Below are positions 22,306 to 32,285 of a stretch of DNA of 60,228 nucleotides, piece by piece (position 1 is the first letter of the stretch; each line of letters starts with the position of its first letter). Source of the DNA: an uncultured Prevotella sp. GTDB taxonomy: Bacteria; Bacteroidota; Bacteroidia; Bacteroidales; Bacteroidaceae. Where the stretch lies: assembly GCA_947167845.1 (NCBI GenBank), contig CAMVJQ010000006.1, forward strand, positions 1-60,228. Reading direction: 5' to 3'. The notes beneath the pieces were generated by a model. That model was not told where the DNA came from and did not search any database. It saw only the letters and a list, made by a program, of their open reading frames with translations. A program made the translations under genes and the position numbers.

Positions 22306-23412
22306 TTAAAGGTCCAGCGGCTCATAGGACAGGCCGAACACATCGGCAACAGCCTTGTAGACCACCTTACCCCCGACGATGTTCAGGCCTCGCGCCAGAG
22401 CCTCGTCATCCCGGCATGCCTGTTGCCAGCCTTTGTCAGCCAGAGCCAGGGCATAGCGCAGCGTGGCGTTGGTGAGGGCGAGGGTAGAGGTGTTAGGCAC
22501 GGCTCCAGGGATATTGGCCACGCAGTAGTGCAGGATGCCATCCTCCACGTAGACGGGGTCGCTGTGGGTAGTGGGCCGCGAGGTCTCGAAGCAGCCGCCC
22601 TGATCGATGGCCACGTCGACGAGCACCGTTCCCGGCTCCATCAGTCCGAGCATCTTGTGGGTGATCAGATGGGGCGTCTTGTCGCCTGGCACGAGTACAG
22701 AGCCGATGACGATGTCCACCGAGGGCAGCATCTGCCGGATGTTGTGCTCTGAGGAGTAGAGCGTATGCACGTTGGCAGGCGTCTCGATGTCAAGTTGGCG
22801 CAGACGAGGCAGCGAGATATCCGTGATGGTGACCTCGGCACCCATACCGGCAGCCATCAGGGCAGCGGCCTCGCCTACCACACCACCGCCTAACACCAAC
22901 ACCCTCGCAGGACTCACGCCCGGCACACCGCTGATGAGTTTGCCCTTGCCGCCCTTGGTCTTCTGCAGATAGTAGGCCCCGTTGAGGGCTGCCATCCTTC
23001 CCGCCACCTCACTCATTGGCTGCAGCAGCGGCAGCGAGCCGTTCGGCAACTGCACCGTCTCGTATGCCAGACAGACGGCCTTGCTCTTGAGCATCGCCTC
23101 CGTCAACTCCTTCTCGCAGGCGAAATGGAAATAGGTGAAGAGCAACTGTCCCTGACGCACCAGTTCGTATTCCGGCTCAATGGGCTCCTTCACCTTGACG
23201 ATCATCTCCGACTCGCGGTAGACGGCCTCGATGGTAGGCAGGATACGGGCGCCTGCTTTGACGTAGTCGTCATCGCTGAAACCACTGCCCTCTCCAGCCG
23301 TGTGCTGTACACTCACCTCGTGGCCGCGCCGTGCCAGTTCTGCCACTCCCGACGGGGTCATGCCCACGCGGTTCTCATTGTTCTTGATTTCTTTGGGGAT
23401 TCCTACTTTCAT
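22306..23412 (-). CDS. ald: Alanine dehydrogenase
   Basis: Ald (368 aa) interconverts L-alanine and pyruvate plus ammonia with NAD. The N-terminal [17 protein letters not shown], the catalytic lysine segment MIVKVKEP (about residues 69-76), the conserved [10 protein letters not shown] and the Rossmann loop [18 protein letters not shown] (about residues 171-188) match the Ald/PNT family. Length is typical. The downstream transporter could handle an anion linked to nitrogen or fermentation metabolism. Confidence 0.95.
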   Translation of the reverse strand: MKVGIPKEIKNNENRVGMTPSGVAELARRGHEVSVQHTAGEGSGFSDDDYVKAGARILPTIEAVYRESEMIVKVKEPIEPEYELVRQGQLLFTYFHFACEKELTEAMLKSKAVCLAYETVQLPNGSLPLLQPMSEVAGRMAALNGAYYLQKTKGGKGKLISGVPGVSPARVLVLGGGVVGEAAALMAAGMGAEVTITDISLPRLRQLDIETPANVHTLYSSEHNIRQMLPSVDIVIGSVLVPGDKTPHLITHKMLGLMEPGTVLVDVAIDQGGCFETSRPTTHSDPVYVEDGILHYCVANIPGAVPNTSTLALTNATLRYALALADKGWQQACRDDEALARGLNIVGGKVVYKAVADVFGLSYEPLDL

Positions 23413-23438
23413 AAGTCTTCTGTTTTTAGTTCACGTCG

Positions 23439-23470
23439 CAAATATACAACATTTCTGTCAAACTTCCAAG
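23439..23470 (-). promoter_or_regulatory. Promoter of ald
   Basis: On the minus strand, TATATTTG (23439-23446) with CTTG (23467-23470) 20 bases upstream. It lies 27 bases before the ald start. Confidence 0.55.
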
Positions 23471-23977
23471 GATTTGCACCATCTTTTTATGAATTTTAAA
23501 AAATTGCTCCGCTACCCCTTCTAACTGCCTGATAGACAGAGGAATGATGGCGGAGGAATTTTCACTGACAATGAAGCAGGGAAGAGGGTAGGGGGGCACA
23601 ATGCCGACGGTGGGGCAAAGCATAAGAAAGAAGGCACCTATCGAATCTGCGACTGAAGTGGCTGGATGCTAGGTCTAAAGTCGCAAGACTTTGCGACTAA
23701 AGTAGCAGGATGCTGCGACATAAGTCGAAGATTGGATAAGAGGCACTTCAGAGATGGGTTAGACGGTGATTGCAACCGTCAGGTCAGCAGTAGAGGACGT
23801 TAGCAATCCATTATCAGTACGCGCCCCACCTTGGTGCTGCCGTCAGAAAAAGAATGCGAAAAATGCTCCGCCATCATTCACCTGATTTTCAGATAGTTAT
23901 GAGTGTTAGCTGAGCATTTTTCCTTTTTCATAATATTCTCTTTTTAGGCTGTCGATTGGAAAAAAAACATCTGAAAA
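23471..23977. other. Gene-free stretch with a 44-bp imperfect tandem repeat
   Basis: No credible ORF is present. Two imperfect copies of a 44-bp unit start at 23648 and 23692 (TGCGACTGAAGTGGC and TGCGACTAAAGTAGC) and share GGATGCT and AAGTCG. The copies can also pair across their junction. Further on, GAAAAATGCTC (23858-23868) and GAGCATTTTTC (23912-23922) form an 11-bp stem followed by CTTTTTC, a terminator-like end. The stretch could be an RNA gene on the plus strand or decayed DNA. Confidence 0.5.
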
Positions 23978-24009
23978 CTTGCAGATATCTGCAAAAATGT
24001 ATATATTTG
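23978..24009 (+). promoter_or_regulatory. Promoter of the barrel/protease gene pair
   Basis: CTTG (23978-23981), 20 bases, TATATTTG (24002-24009), 21 bases before the ATG at 24031. Confidence 0.6.
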
Positions 24010-24030
24010 CACCCAAAGAGTATTATAGAA

Positions 24031-24756
24031 ATGAAGAACTTGTTTTTATTCATTGCCTTTATTTGCTATTCGACAAGCATAATGGCACAAAACGAAGTTA
24101 GCGAAATGTCAATAAAGCCAATGGCTGGTGTAAACCTATCGAATTTCAGCAATGGGACTGACGGCATCTATCACATGAAGGTGGGACTGACTGGTGGTGC
24201 TGAATTTGAATATAGGGCGAATCCTTGGTTAGGACTGTCACTTGGACTTATGTATTCGGTACAGGGTGCTAAGATAGATGGCACTGTTGAGGGGATGATT
24301 ATCGATGAAAATGGTGACAGATGGATTACCGAATCCCAAATGGACGGAAAACTGAAGTGTACCTATCTGAACCTGCCACTGATGGCCAATATCTATATCC
24401 CTTCACTAAAAGGACTCGCCGTCAAGGCAGGCATTCAGTTGGGCATACTGACAAGTGATAAAATCACTAGTGATGTAATGCTTGCCATGAAGAATCTGGA
24501 TTACCTTAAAAAATCTGTGGTTCCGGCTGATGGCAGTCATCATCTCACTCAGTTTATGAGTTTTAGTACTAGCATGTCTGATGTGTGCAAATCCATTGAC
24601 TTTGGCATTCCTGTAGGGCTTTCGTATGAATATAGGAACATCGTTCTGGATGCCCGCTACTATTTCGGCCTGACAAAGATCGACAAGACTGAAGACCCCG
24701 ACAATGCCAGGAATCGATATTTCAGTATCACGCTCGGCTATAAATTCCATCTTTAG
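24031..24756 (+). CDS. Outer-membrane beta-barrel protein (PorT-like)
   Basis: A 241-residue protein with a signal peptide (residues 1-20, SIMAQ). The strand pattern, a GLSLGLMYSVQGAK segment, YLNLPLMANIYIP and the final FSITLGYKFHL match OMP_b-brl_2 proteins and resemble the barrel gene at 9125-9805 closely enough to call them paralogues. The start at 24031 follows the promoter; an in-frame start at 23956 lies upstream of it. The C10 protease gene begins nine bases later, so the barrel and the protease are co-expressed. Confidence 0.85.
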   Translation: MKNLFLFIAFICYSTSIMAQNEVSEMSIKPMAGVNLSNFSNGTDGIYHMKVGLTGGAEFEYRANPWLGLSLGLMYSVQGAKIDGTVEGMIIDENGDRWITESQMDGKLKCTYLNLPLMANIYIPSLKGLAVKAGIQLGILTSDKITSDVMLAMKNLDYLKKSVVPADGSHHLTQFMSFSTSMSDVCKSIDFGIPVGLSYEYRNIVLDARYYFGLTKIDKTEDPDNARNRYFSITLGYKFHL

Positions 24757-24765
24757 TTGTAAACA

Positions 24766-26169
24766 ATGAAACACTTATTACTACTTGTTGGACTCTATAT
24801 TCTACCTATCACAATATCAGCGCAAAGTGACTATATATTCCCTGAAGATATTAAACCACTCATTAAAACACGTTGGGGACAAGGATTTCCTTTCAATCTG
24901 CTTTGCCCACAGATAGAAAAAGACGGAGAGACGCTGCACCAACTGGCTGGATGCGGACCTGTGGCTATGGCCCAAGTCATTAACTATCATCAGTTTCCCA
25001 ACGAAAGTCCTGACATGGAATATATCTATGAGTGGCGACTGATGTACCATCAGGCAACGAAAGTACAAAGTAAAGAGGAGTTAGTGGCAGTCGGCAAACT
25101 CATCAGTGACTGCGGTGTGACAGCATTCACTGATTATGGCGAGAGTGCCAGCAGCACCAATATCCGGAATATGATGGGTGCCCTGAAGCGACTCTTCGGC
25201 TATTCCAAATACATCACACTCTACAACCGCAATAATTTTCAGACACCTGCACGTGACACCCTTTACCGCCAGTTGCTATTCCAAGAACTGAAAGCAGGGC
25301 GCCCCATTATCTATCGCGCTTTCAACTCTGAAAAGAAAGAAGGACACCTATTCATTATCGATGGCTGCAAAGGTAATAAAGTGCATGTAAACTTTGGCTG
25401 GGCAGGCAAGGATGACGGCTACTATAGCCTTGACGACTTAAATAAATACAGTACGGAACAGATAATGATGACGGAGGTGGCCGATTCCACCTATCAACCA
25501 GCGATATTACCTGTTAACCTTTCCATAGCAGGGACGCTTAATGACAAAATCTCACCTCTCCAATTCCTGAAAACCCAACACTTGAAAGTTTCAGGTCCTA
25601 TCAATGACGCTGATATTGCTTTCCTACGCCAGATGTCAAGAGAAGGTGTACTTAGCAGCATTGATTTAGCCGACTGCCATCTGGAGAATCTGCCTGATAC
25701 GGCCTTTGCTAATTGCCTGAACCTGAGTTATATTGCCCTACCGCATAACACGCAGCGCATCGGACAACGTGCTTTCTATTCCTGCCGAAACTTGAGCATT
25801 GTAGACTTCAACGAAGGGCTTAGTATCATCTATCCTGGTGCTTTCAGTGGATGCAATAGTTTGCTTAGTGTCGAACTGCCTCAAACTGCAAGAATTATCT
25901 ATAGCGGTGCCTTCAACTCCTGCTCTTCGCTTTTCCATGTAGTAATACCAGAAGGTGTATGGTTCATTGATAATTACGCCTTTTCCTATTGTAAATGTTT
26001 GCTCTCACTTGGTTTGCCAAGTAGTGTAAAGAAATTAGGAAAGGACATTCTTAAAGATTGTCCCCGATTAAAGCGCGTTATTATTTCATCGGACAATCCA
26101 TATTTTGAAGCCGATGGGCTGAGTTTCAGGAAAAAGAACGTTACACAAGCAGCCAATATTGTACGTTAA
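24766..26169 (+). CDS. C10 family cysteine peptidase with BspA-type leucine-rich repeats
   Basis: A 467-residue exported protein (signal peptide about 1-19). The peptidase domain is of the streptopain/SpeB/interpain C10 family: catalytic Cys63 in LAGCGPVAMAQVINYHQ, His194 in EGHLFIIDG and the VHVNFGWAGKDDGYYSL block. Cys63 is so close to the N-terminus that the usual long inhibitory prodomain is missing or very short. Residues about 290-455 are LRR_5/BspA repeats (TAFANCLNLSYIALP, GAFSGCNSLLSVELP). LRR_5 repeats often bind host or bacterial surfaces. No type IX sorting domain is visible at the end. Confidence 0.9.
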   Translation: MKHLLLLVGLYILPITISAQSDYIFPEDIKPLIKTRWGQGFPFNLLCPQIEKDGETLHQLAGCGPVAMAQVINYHQFPNESPDMEYIYEWRLMYHQATKVQSKEELVAVGKLISDCGVTAFTDYGESASSTNIRNMMGALKRLFGYSKYITLYNRNNFQTPARDTLYRQLLFQELKAGRPIIYRAFNSEKKEGHLFIIDGCKGNKVHVNFGWAGKDDGYYSLDDLNKYSTEQIMMTEVADSTYQPAILPVNLSIAGTLNDKISPLQFLKTQHLKVSGPINDADIAFLRQMSREGVLSSIDLADCHLENLPDTAFANCLNLSYIALPHNTQRIGQRAFYSCRNLSIVDFNEGLSIIYPGAFSGCNSLLSVELPQTARIIYSGAFNSCSSLFHVVIPEGVWFIDNYAFSYCKCLLSLGLPSSVKKLGKDILKDCPRLKRVIISSDNPYFEADGLSFRKKNVTQAANIVR

Positions 26170-26201
26170 TGCGGAACTACACAATGTACTATCAATTTTC
26201 C

Positions 26202-26261
26202 AGTCCGTTGGGTTCGGACTGTGAGTCCGCTCACTTCGGACTAGTCCGAACCCGTCGGACT
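26202..26261. terminator. Long hairpin between convergent protease and Fic genes
   Basis: AGTCCGTTGGGTTCGGACT (26202-26220) and AGTCCGAACCCGTCGGACT (26243-26261) match at 17 of 19 positions; the 22-base interior has further GAGTCCG/CGGACT copies. It can serve both genes as terminator. The repeated CGGACT units suggest a repeat element. Confidence 0.65.
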
Positions 26262-26269
26262 AAGACTCA

Positions 26270-27151
26270 TCACAAATACCCGAAATGGGATAGAAGAGCC
26301 TTATACTGATCCTGGGCGGTGAGGATGGTGTCTGTGAGATAACCATTTATATGTCCCCATTCGTGAAGACCTCTGTAGTAGAACATCTTCAGTTCGTCGG
26401 TGATGATGAAAGGCACGATATTATAAGCAAGGCACTCCTTAAACATAATGAGCCGTCCCACACGTCCATTACCATCCTGGAAAGGATGTATCTTCTCAAA
26501 GCGCACATGAAAATCAAGGATGTCTTCAAGTGTCCTTTGCCTGATGGCATTATATTCAGAAAGAAGAGCCTTTATCTGCTTGTGAACCTCTTCTGGCGGA
26601 CAGGTATCCATACCTCCTATCTCATTGGGCAACCGCTTATAGTCACCCACCATAAACCAATCCTTCTTGCTGTCTGATGTGCCAGATTTCAGAATCAGGT
26701 GCAGTTGCTTGATCAGGCTCTCTGTGAGTTTTTCTTCTGCATGATCGATGATATAATCGATGCAACGGAAGTGATTAACCGTCTCCACGATATCATCTAC
26801 GTTGATAGCCTGATCTGTAATCCCAATGGTATTTGTCTCAAAGATATATCGCGTCTGATCGTGAGTCAGTTTGCTGCCTTCGATATGATTGGAGTTATAC
26901 GTCAAATCGATTTGGGTGCGATGATATATGCTACCCTTCAATCGCGATGCTTTCTGCTCCTTTAATACTTTTAGGAGAGTTGATATCTTCTTATTGGCAC
27001 CCCGCTTGGGTAAAACAGCATCAGCAGGAATGTTCCAGGTCTTTCCTGTCAGGAACGCACCTTCTATCTTTCCCTGAGCACAATAGTTACGGGCAGTGCG
27101 TTCAGAAATACCATACTTTTCTGCGAACTGAATGACTGATATATACTCCAT
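26270..27151 (-). CDS. Fic family protein with N-terminal helix-turn-helix
   Basis: A 293-residue Fic protein, an AMP-transferase-type enzyme. The catalytic motif HPFQDGNGRVGR (about residues 222-233) is complete. An inhibitory SNHIEG helix (about residues 87-92) precedes it, so it is a self-inhibited class II Fic. Residues about 5-25 (VIQFAEKYGISERTARNYC) form a helix-turn-helix, suggesting DNA binding. I chose the start MEYISVIQF at 27151; an in-frame ATG lies at 27169. The promoter contains an 18-bp palindrome, a plausible self-regulation site. Confidence 0.9.
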   Translation of the reverse strand: MEYISVIQFAEKYGISERTARNYCAQGKIEGAFLTGKTWNIPADAVLPKRGANKKISTLLKVLKEQKASRLKGSIYHRTQIDLTYNSNHIEGSKLTHDQTRYIFETNTIGITDQAINVDDIVETVNHFRCIDYIIDHAEEKLTESLIKQLHLILKSGTSDSKKDWFMVGDYKRLPNEIGGMDTCPPEEVHKQIKALLSEYNAIRQRTLEDILDFHVRFEKIHPFQDGNGRVGRLIMFKECLAYNIVPFIITDELKMFYYRGLHEWGHINGYLTDTILTAQDQYKALLSHFGYL

Positions 27152-27191
27152 ATTCAACGCTATCGGCATGTTTTAGTGCCGATTACGGATG

Positions 27192-27223
27192 CAAATATAC
27201 AAGTTTTTGCCGATATCGGCAAA
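27192..27223 (-). promoter_or_regulatory. Promoter and palindromic operator of the Fic gene
   Basis: On the minus strand, TATATTTG (27192-27199) with TTTG (27220-27223) 20 bases upstream. The perfect 18-bp palindrome TTTGCCGATATCGGCAAA (27206-27223) covers the distal box and most of the spacer. A further GCCGAT half-site is at about 27178-27183. The N-terminal HTH of Fic is the obvious candidate ligand, by inference. Confidence 0.7.
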
Positions 27224-27250
27224 TTTTTGAAACAATTTTTTGCCCGAATA

Positions 27251-27282
27251 TTTGGAGGTTAGGGCAAAATGGGGTATCTTTG
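27251..27282 (+). promoter_or_regulatory. Promoter of the EamA transporter gene
   Basis: TTTG (27251-27254), 20 bases, TATCTTTG (27275-27282), 17 bases before the ATG at 27300. It lies back to back with the Fic promoter, 28 bases from the palindrome. Confidence 0.7.
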
Positions 27283-27299
27283 CAGCAGATATTATAGAT

Positions 27300-28229
27300 A
27301 TGGAGAGACAGAAGAATAACCGCCCGCTGATAGCGCATCTGTCGATGTTCGGCGCCTGTGCAGGGTGGGGACTGATGGCACCTGTGGGGAAGGACGCTAT
27401 GACGCATGGCATCGATGGCATCACGATGGTGACGTTCAGGGTCGTGGGTGCTTGTCTGCTGTTTTGGATAGCCTCTCGATTCGCCCCTAAGGAGGAAGTG
27501 CCCCTGAAGGACAAACTGATGTTCATCGGAGCGGCACTCATGGGGCTGGTGTTCAATCAGTGCTGCTACACCATCGGCCTGAGCATCACCTCGCCCATCA
27601 ATGCCTCGATAGTCACCACGTCGATGCCTATCTTCGCGATGCTGCTGTCGGCCTTGATCCTGAAGGAGCCGATAACAGGCAAGAAGGCCCTGGGAGTGAT
27701 GATGGGCTGCAGTGGTGCGCTGATACTGATACTGACGAGTGCCGCCCATGCTGACAGCAAGGTGGGAGACATACGGGGCGACCTGCTCTGTCTGTTTGCG
27801 CAGTTCTCGTTCGCCCTCTATCTGTCGCTCTTCAATCCGCTCATCAGGCGCTATAATGTCTTTACGATCAACAAATATATGTTCTCCTGGGCCACGCTGA
27901 TATTGCTGCCGTTCACGTTCTCGCACGTCAGCGAAGTGGTGTCTCAGCCCATCGCGATGAAGACCTGGTGGGAGGTGGCCTACGTCGTCTGCATCGGCAC
28001 CTTCGTCTGCTATATCCTCACGATGATTGGCCAGCGGACGTTGCGCCCCACGGTAGTATCCGTCTACAACTACGTACAGCCCATCGTCTCCGTTGGCGCC
28101 TCGTTGCTGATGGGCGTGGGCATTCTGAAACCTACGCATGCTCTTGCCGTTATCCTCGTGTTCAGCGGTGTCTGGCTCGTCATCAAGTCGAAATCCAGAA
28201 GAGACATGGAGGGCCAAAAGGCGCCTTGA
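27300..28229 (+). CDS. EamA/DMT-superfamily transporter
   Basis: A 309-residue inner-membrane protein with about ten hydrophobic helices in two EamA repeats (about residues 10-145 and 160-300). Family marks are PINASIVTTSMPIFAMLLSA and YVQPIVSVGASLLMGVGIL. These transporters export amino acids or metabolites; the substrate is unknown. The start at 27300 gives MERQKNNRPLI, after the promoter; an in-frame start at 27240 is upstream of it. Confidence 0.9.
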   Translation: MERQKNNRPLIAHLSMFGACAGWGLMAPVGKDAMTHGIDGITMVTFRVVGACLLFWIASRFAPKEEVPLKDKLMFIGAALMGLVFNQCCYTIGLSITSPINASIVTTSMPIFAMLLSALILKEPITGKKALGVMMGCSGALILILTSAAHADSKVGDIRGDLLCLFAQFSFALYLSLFNPLIRRYNVFTINKYMFSWATLILLPFTFSHVSEVVSQPIAMKTWWEVAYVVCIGTFVCYILTMIGQRTLRPTVVSVYNYVQPIVSVGASLLMGVGILKPTHALAVILVFSGVWLVIKSKSRRDMEGQKAP

Positions 28230-28280
28230 TTATAATGCCTGACTATCCAAAAATCCGAAATCAACTAATCTATTCACATT

Positions 28281-29351
28281 ATGCTTATACTTGTTATCAA
28301 TCCTGGTTCAACATCCACAAAGATTGCTGTCTATGAAGACGAGAAGCCTATCTTACTCAGAACTATCAACCACTCAGCCGAAGAACTGTCACAGTTTGAC
28401 GATGTGCTTGAACAGCAAGCGTTCCGCAAACAAGTGCTGCTCACCGAACTGCAGCAGGCTCATCTGCCAATGAAATTCGATGCCGTCATCGGGCGTGGCG
28501 GACTTGTGAAGCCCCTCGAAGGTGGCGTCTATGAGATCAACCAACAGATGGTGATCGACACCCATAGTGGCATAGCGATGCATAATCACGCCTGCAATCT
28601 TGGTTGTCTGATAGCCTATGAGATTGCCATGGAGATACCTGGATGCCGGGCCTTCATTGCCGACCCTGGCGTGGTAGACGAACTGAATGACTATGCCCGT
28701 ATATCAGGTTCACCACTGATGAACCGCATCTGTATCTGGCATGCCCTGAATCAGCGAGCCATTGCGCAACGCTACGCGGCGGAGATCGGCAGCCGGTATG
28801 AGGATCTGAACCTGATAGTCTGCCACATGGGTGGAGGCATCTCTATAGCCGTTCATGAGCACGGACGTGCTGTTGATGCCAATAATGCCCTCGACGGCGA
28901 AGGACCTTTCTCTCCAGAGCGTGCCGGCTCTCTGCCTGCAGCCGACCTCATCCGTCTCTGCTTCAGTGGACAGTATACAGAGAGGCAACTCCTGAAGCGC
29001 ATTGCCGGAAAGGCAGGCCTCAATGCCCATCTTGGCACCAACGACGTAAAGGAAATCATCCGCCGTATCGAACAGGATGGCGACGAACATGCCCGACTGA
29101 TACTCGACGCCATGATTTATCATGTAGCAAAGAACATCGCTGCCGGCTCGGCTGTATTGTGTGGAAACATCGATGCCATCCTGCTGACAGGAGGTCTCGC
29201 CAGAAGCGAGTATATCGTCAGCCGTCTGCGTCAACGCATAGATTTCCTGGCACCCGTTCACTGTTTTCCTGGTGAGGACGAGATGGGTGCGCTGGCACTG
29301 AATGCCCTTAACGTGCTTCAAGGGAAGCGTCCTGCAAAGGTGTATGAATAA
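28281..29351 (+). CDS. buk: Butyrate kinase
   Basis: Buk (356 aa) makes ATP and butyrate from butyryl phosphate; related enzymes act on other branched or short acyl phosphates. Acetokinase-family motifs are visible: MLILVINPGSTSTK at the start, VCHMGGGIS (about residues 179-187) and LTGGLARS (about 303-310). Usually ptb (phosphate butyryltransferase) is adjacent in Bacteroidales, but here the upstream neighbour is an EamA transporter and the downstream one is leuS, so the partner enzyme must be elsewhere or absent. Confidence 0.93.
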   Translation: MLILVINPGSTSTKIAVYEDEKPILLRTINHSAEELSQFDDVLEQQAFRKQVLLTELQQAHLPMKFDAVIGRGGLVKPLEGGVYEINQQMVIDTHSGIAMHNHACNLGCLIAYEIAMEIPGCRAFIADPGVVDELNDYARISGSPLMNRICIWHALNQRAIAQRYAAEIGSRYEDLNLIVCHMGGGISIAVHEHGRAVDANNALDGEGPFSPERAGSLPAADLIRLCFSGQYTERQLLKRIAGKAGLNAHLGTNDVKEIIRRIEQDGDEHARLILDAMIYHVAKNIAAGSAVLCGNIDAILLTGGLARSEYIVSRLRQRIDFLAPVHCFPGEDEMGALALNALNVLQGKRPAKVYE

Positions 29352-29365
29352 AAATCATCAATAAA

Positions 29366-29397
29366 TTTGGATTATTCCACACTTATTCGTATCTTTG
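29366..29397 (+). promoter_or_regulatory. Promoter of leuS
   Basis: TTTG (29366-29369), 20 bases, TATCTTTG (29390-29397), 43 bases before the ATG at 29441. Confidence 0.7.
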
Positions 29398-29440
29398 CAG
29401 CCTATTTAATAATGTACACGAATAAAAAACAAGATACACA

Positions 29441-32284
29441 ATGGATTACAATTTCAGAGAAATCGAACAGAAATGGCAGAAGCGGTGGGTGGAGAATGGC
29501 ACTTATCGCGTAGTGGAGGACGAGTCGAAGAAGAAATTCTACGTGCTCAACATGTTCCCTTACCCTTCTGGGGCAGGACTGCACGTGGGTCATCCCCTCG
29601 GCTACATCGCCAGTGATATCTATGCCCGCTACAAGCGTCAGCAGGGCTTCAACGTGCTCAACCCGATGGGCTATGATGCCTATGGACTGCCCGCAGAGCA
29701 GTATGCCATCCAGACAGGTCAGCACCCGGAGAAGACCACCTTCGAGAACATCAACCGCTACCGCAGCCAACTTGACAAGATAGGATTCTCGTTCGACTGG
29801 GAACGCGAAGTGCGCACTTGCGACCCCATCTACTACAAGTGGACGCAGTGGGCCTTCCAGCGGATGTTCAAGAGTTACTTCTCACTCTCCTCGAAGAAGG
29901 CTCAGCCCACCATCAAACTCATCGAGCACTTCGAACTGATGGGTACGGAGAACTGCAACGCCCTGGGTACTGAGGAACTGCACTTCACGGCAGCCGACTG
30001 GGCTTCGTTCTCGGAGAAGAAGAAGCAGGAGGTGCTGATGAACTACCGCATCGCCTATCTGGCCGACACGATGGTGAACTGGTGCCCGAAACTGGGAACG
30101 GTGCTTGCCAATGATGAGGTGGTGGATGGAGTCAGTGTGCGTGGCGGCTATCCCGTGGTGCAGAAGAAGATGCGCCAGTGGTGTCTGCGTGTATCGGCTT
30201 ACGCTCAGCGTCTGCTCGACGGACTGGAGGAGATCGACTGGACTGACTCACTGAAGGAGACACAGCGCAACTGGATCGGGCGCTCAGAGGGTACAGAGGT
30301 GGAGTTCCAGGTGGCAAACTCGGACAAACACTTCACCATCTTCACCACGCGTGCCGACACGATGTTCGGCGTCACGTTCATGGTATTGGCTCCTGAGTCA
30401 GAACTCGTAGCCGAACTGACCACTCCTGAACAAAAGCCCGCCGTGGATGAATACCTGGAATATGTGAAGAAGCGCACGGAGCGCGATCGCCAGATGGACC
30501 ACAAGGTGACAGGCGTCTTCTCCGGATCGTATGCCATCAATCCGTTCACAGGCGAAAAGATACCTGTCTGGATTGCCGAATACGTATTGGCCGGCTACGG
30601 CACTGGCGCCATCATGGCCGTGCCTGCCCACGACAGCCGCGACTATGCCTTCGCCAAGCACTTCGGACTGCCTATCATCCCTGTGATAGAGGGTGCTGAT
30701 GTCTCCGAGGAGAGTTACGATGCGAAGGACGGCATCATGTGCAACTCGCCCAGAATCGACCCGCTGCGCACAGACCCGCTGCCTAAATTCTCGCTGAACG
30801 GACTCACCGTGAAGGAAGCCATCGCTGCCACGAAGAAGTTTGTGGAGGCACAGAAACTGGGTCGCGTGAAGGTGAACTATCGTCTGCGCGATGCCATCTT
30901 CTCACGTCAGCGCTACTGGGGTGAGCCGTTCCCCGTCTACTACAAGGACGATATGCCCTATATGATTCCGAAGGAGTGCCTGCCGCTGGAGTTGCCTGAG
31001 ATCGACAAGTACCAGCCGACAGAGACGGGCGAGCCCCCATTGGGACGTGCAAAGATCTGGGCTTGGGACACAAAGACGGACAAGGTGGTATCAAAAGACC
31101 TTATCGACAACAAGACCGTCTTCCCGCTCGAACTGAACACGATGCCCGGCTTCGCAGGCTCATCAGCCTACTATCTGCGCTATATGGACCCGAAGAACGA
31201 GAAGGCTCTCGTCAGCCGTGATGCTGATGAGTACTGGCGCAACGTGGACCTCTACGTGGGAGGTACGGAGCACGCCACAGGCCACCTGATCTACTCGCGC
31301 TTCTGGAACAAGTTCCTCTATGACTCTGGCTACTCTTGCGAGGACGAACCGTTCAAGAAACTCGTCAACCAAGGTATGATTCAGGGCCGCTCCAACTTCG
31401 TCTACCGTATCGAGGACGAAGGAGCAGACAAGGGCAAGTTCGTCAGTTTCGGCCTGAAGGACAAATACACCACGACTCCTATCCACGTGGATGTAAATAT
31501 CGTCAGTGCTGATATCCTCGACATAGAGGCCTTCAAGGCTTGGCGCCCTGAATACGAGAATGCCGAATTCATACTGGAGAATGGACAGTACAAGTGCGGA
31601 TGGGCTATCGAGAAGATGTCAAAGTCGATGTTCAACGTGGTCAATCCGGATATGATTGTCGAGAAATACGGTGCTGATACCTTGCGTCTCTATGAGATGT
31701 TCCTGGGTCCTGTGGAGCAGTCGAAGCCTTGGGATACCAACGGTATCGACGGCTGTCACCGCTTCCTGCGCAAGTTCTGGAACCTCTACCAGAACGGTTT
31801 CGAGGGTGAGGCAACTCCTGAGAATCTGAAGAGTGTGCACAAACTCATCAAGAAGGTATCTCAGGACATTGAGACCTTCAGTTACAACACCTCTATCTCT
31901 GCCTTCATGATCTGCGTAAACGAACTCTCGCAGCAGAAGTGCAAGAACAAGGAGATGCTGAAGACACTCGTCATCCTTATCGCCCCGTTTGCTCCCCATA
32001 TCGCTGAGGAACTCTGGGAGATGCTGGGTGAGCAGGGTAGCGTCTGCGATTCTCAGTGGCCTACTTGGAACGAAGAGTATCTCGTAGAGAGTCAGGTGAA
32101 GTTGGGTATTGCCTTCAATGGTAAGGCCCGCTTCGAGATGCAGTTCGCTGCCGATGCCGATAATAAGACCATCGAAGATGCTGTGCTGGCAGATGAGCGT
32201 GCAGCAAAATATCTCGAAGGCTTCCAGGTAGCAAAGGTTATCATCGTCCCTAAGCGTATGGTGAATATCGTGCTGAAGAAATAA
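29441..32284 (+). CDS. leuS: Leucyl-tRNA synthetase
   Basis: LeuRS (947 aa) charges tRNA-Leu. The class I signatures are HVGH (residues 48-51, the HIGH motif) in [16 protein letters not shown] and KMSKS (725-729). The CP1 editing domain lies between about 235 and 430, with [17 protein letters not shown] intact, so it should hydrolyse mischarged tRNA. It is larger than the E. coli enzyme by about 90 residues, as is usual in Bacteroidetes. A membrane protein gene starts one base after the stop. Confidence 0.97.
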   Translation: MDYNFREIEQKWQKRWVENGTYRVVEDESKKKFYVLNMFPYPSGAGLHVGHPLGYIASDIYARYKRQQGFNVLNPMGYDAYGLPAEQYAIQTGQHPEKTTFENINRYRSQLDKIGFSFDWEREVRTCDPIYYKWTQWAFQRMFKSYFSLSSKKAQPTIKLIEHFELMGTENCNALGTEELHFTAADWASFSEKKKQEVLMNYRIAYLADTMVNWCPKLGTVLANDEVVDGVSVRGGYPVVQKKMRQWCLRVSAYAQRLLDGLEEIDWTDSLKETQRNWIGRSEGTEVEFQVANSDKHFTIFTTRADTMFGVTFMVLAPESELVAELTTPEQKPAVDEYLEYVKKRTERDRQMDHKVTGVFSGSYAINPFTGEKIPVWIAEYVLAGYGTGAIMAVPAHDSRDYAFAKHFGLPIIPVIEGADVSEESYDAKDGIMCNSPRIDPLRTDPLPKFSLNGLTVKEAIAATKKFVEAQKLGRVKVNYRLRDAIFSRQRYWGEPFPVYYKDDMPYMIPKECLPLELPEIDKYQPTETGEPPLGRAKIWAWDTKTDKVVSKDLIDNKTVFPLELNTMPGFAGSSAYYLRYMDPKNEKALVSRDADEYWRNVDLYVGGTEHATGHLIYSRFWNKFLYDSGYSCEDEPFKKLVNQGMIQGRSNFVYRIEDEGADKGKFVSFGLKDKYTTTPIHVDVNIVSADILDIEAFKAWRPEYENAEFILENGQYKCGWAIEKMSKSMFNVVNPDMIVEKYGADTLRLYEMFLGPVEQSKPWDTNGIDGCHRFLRKFWNLYQNGFEGEATPENLKSVHKLIKKVSQDIETFSYNTSISAFMICVNELSQQKCKNKEMLKTLVILIAPFAPHIAEELWEMLGEQGSVCDSQWPTWNEEYLVESQVKLGIAFNGKARFEMQFAADADNKTIEDAVLADERAAKYLEGFQVAKVIIVPKRMVNIVLKK

Positions 32285-32285
32285 T

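Noticed and set aside
27183..28217. A 344-codon minus-strand frame over the EamA gene
   Set aside because: Mirror frame of a clear membrane transporter; His/Gln/Arg-rich translation without domain or promoter.
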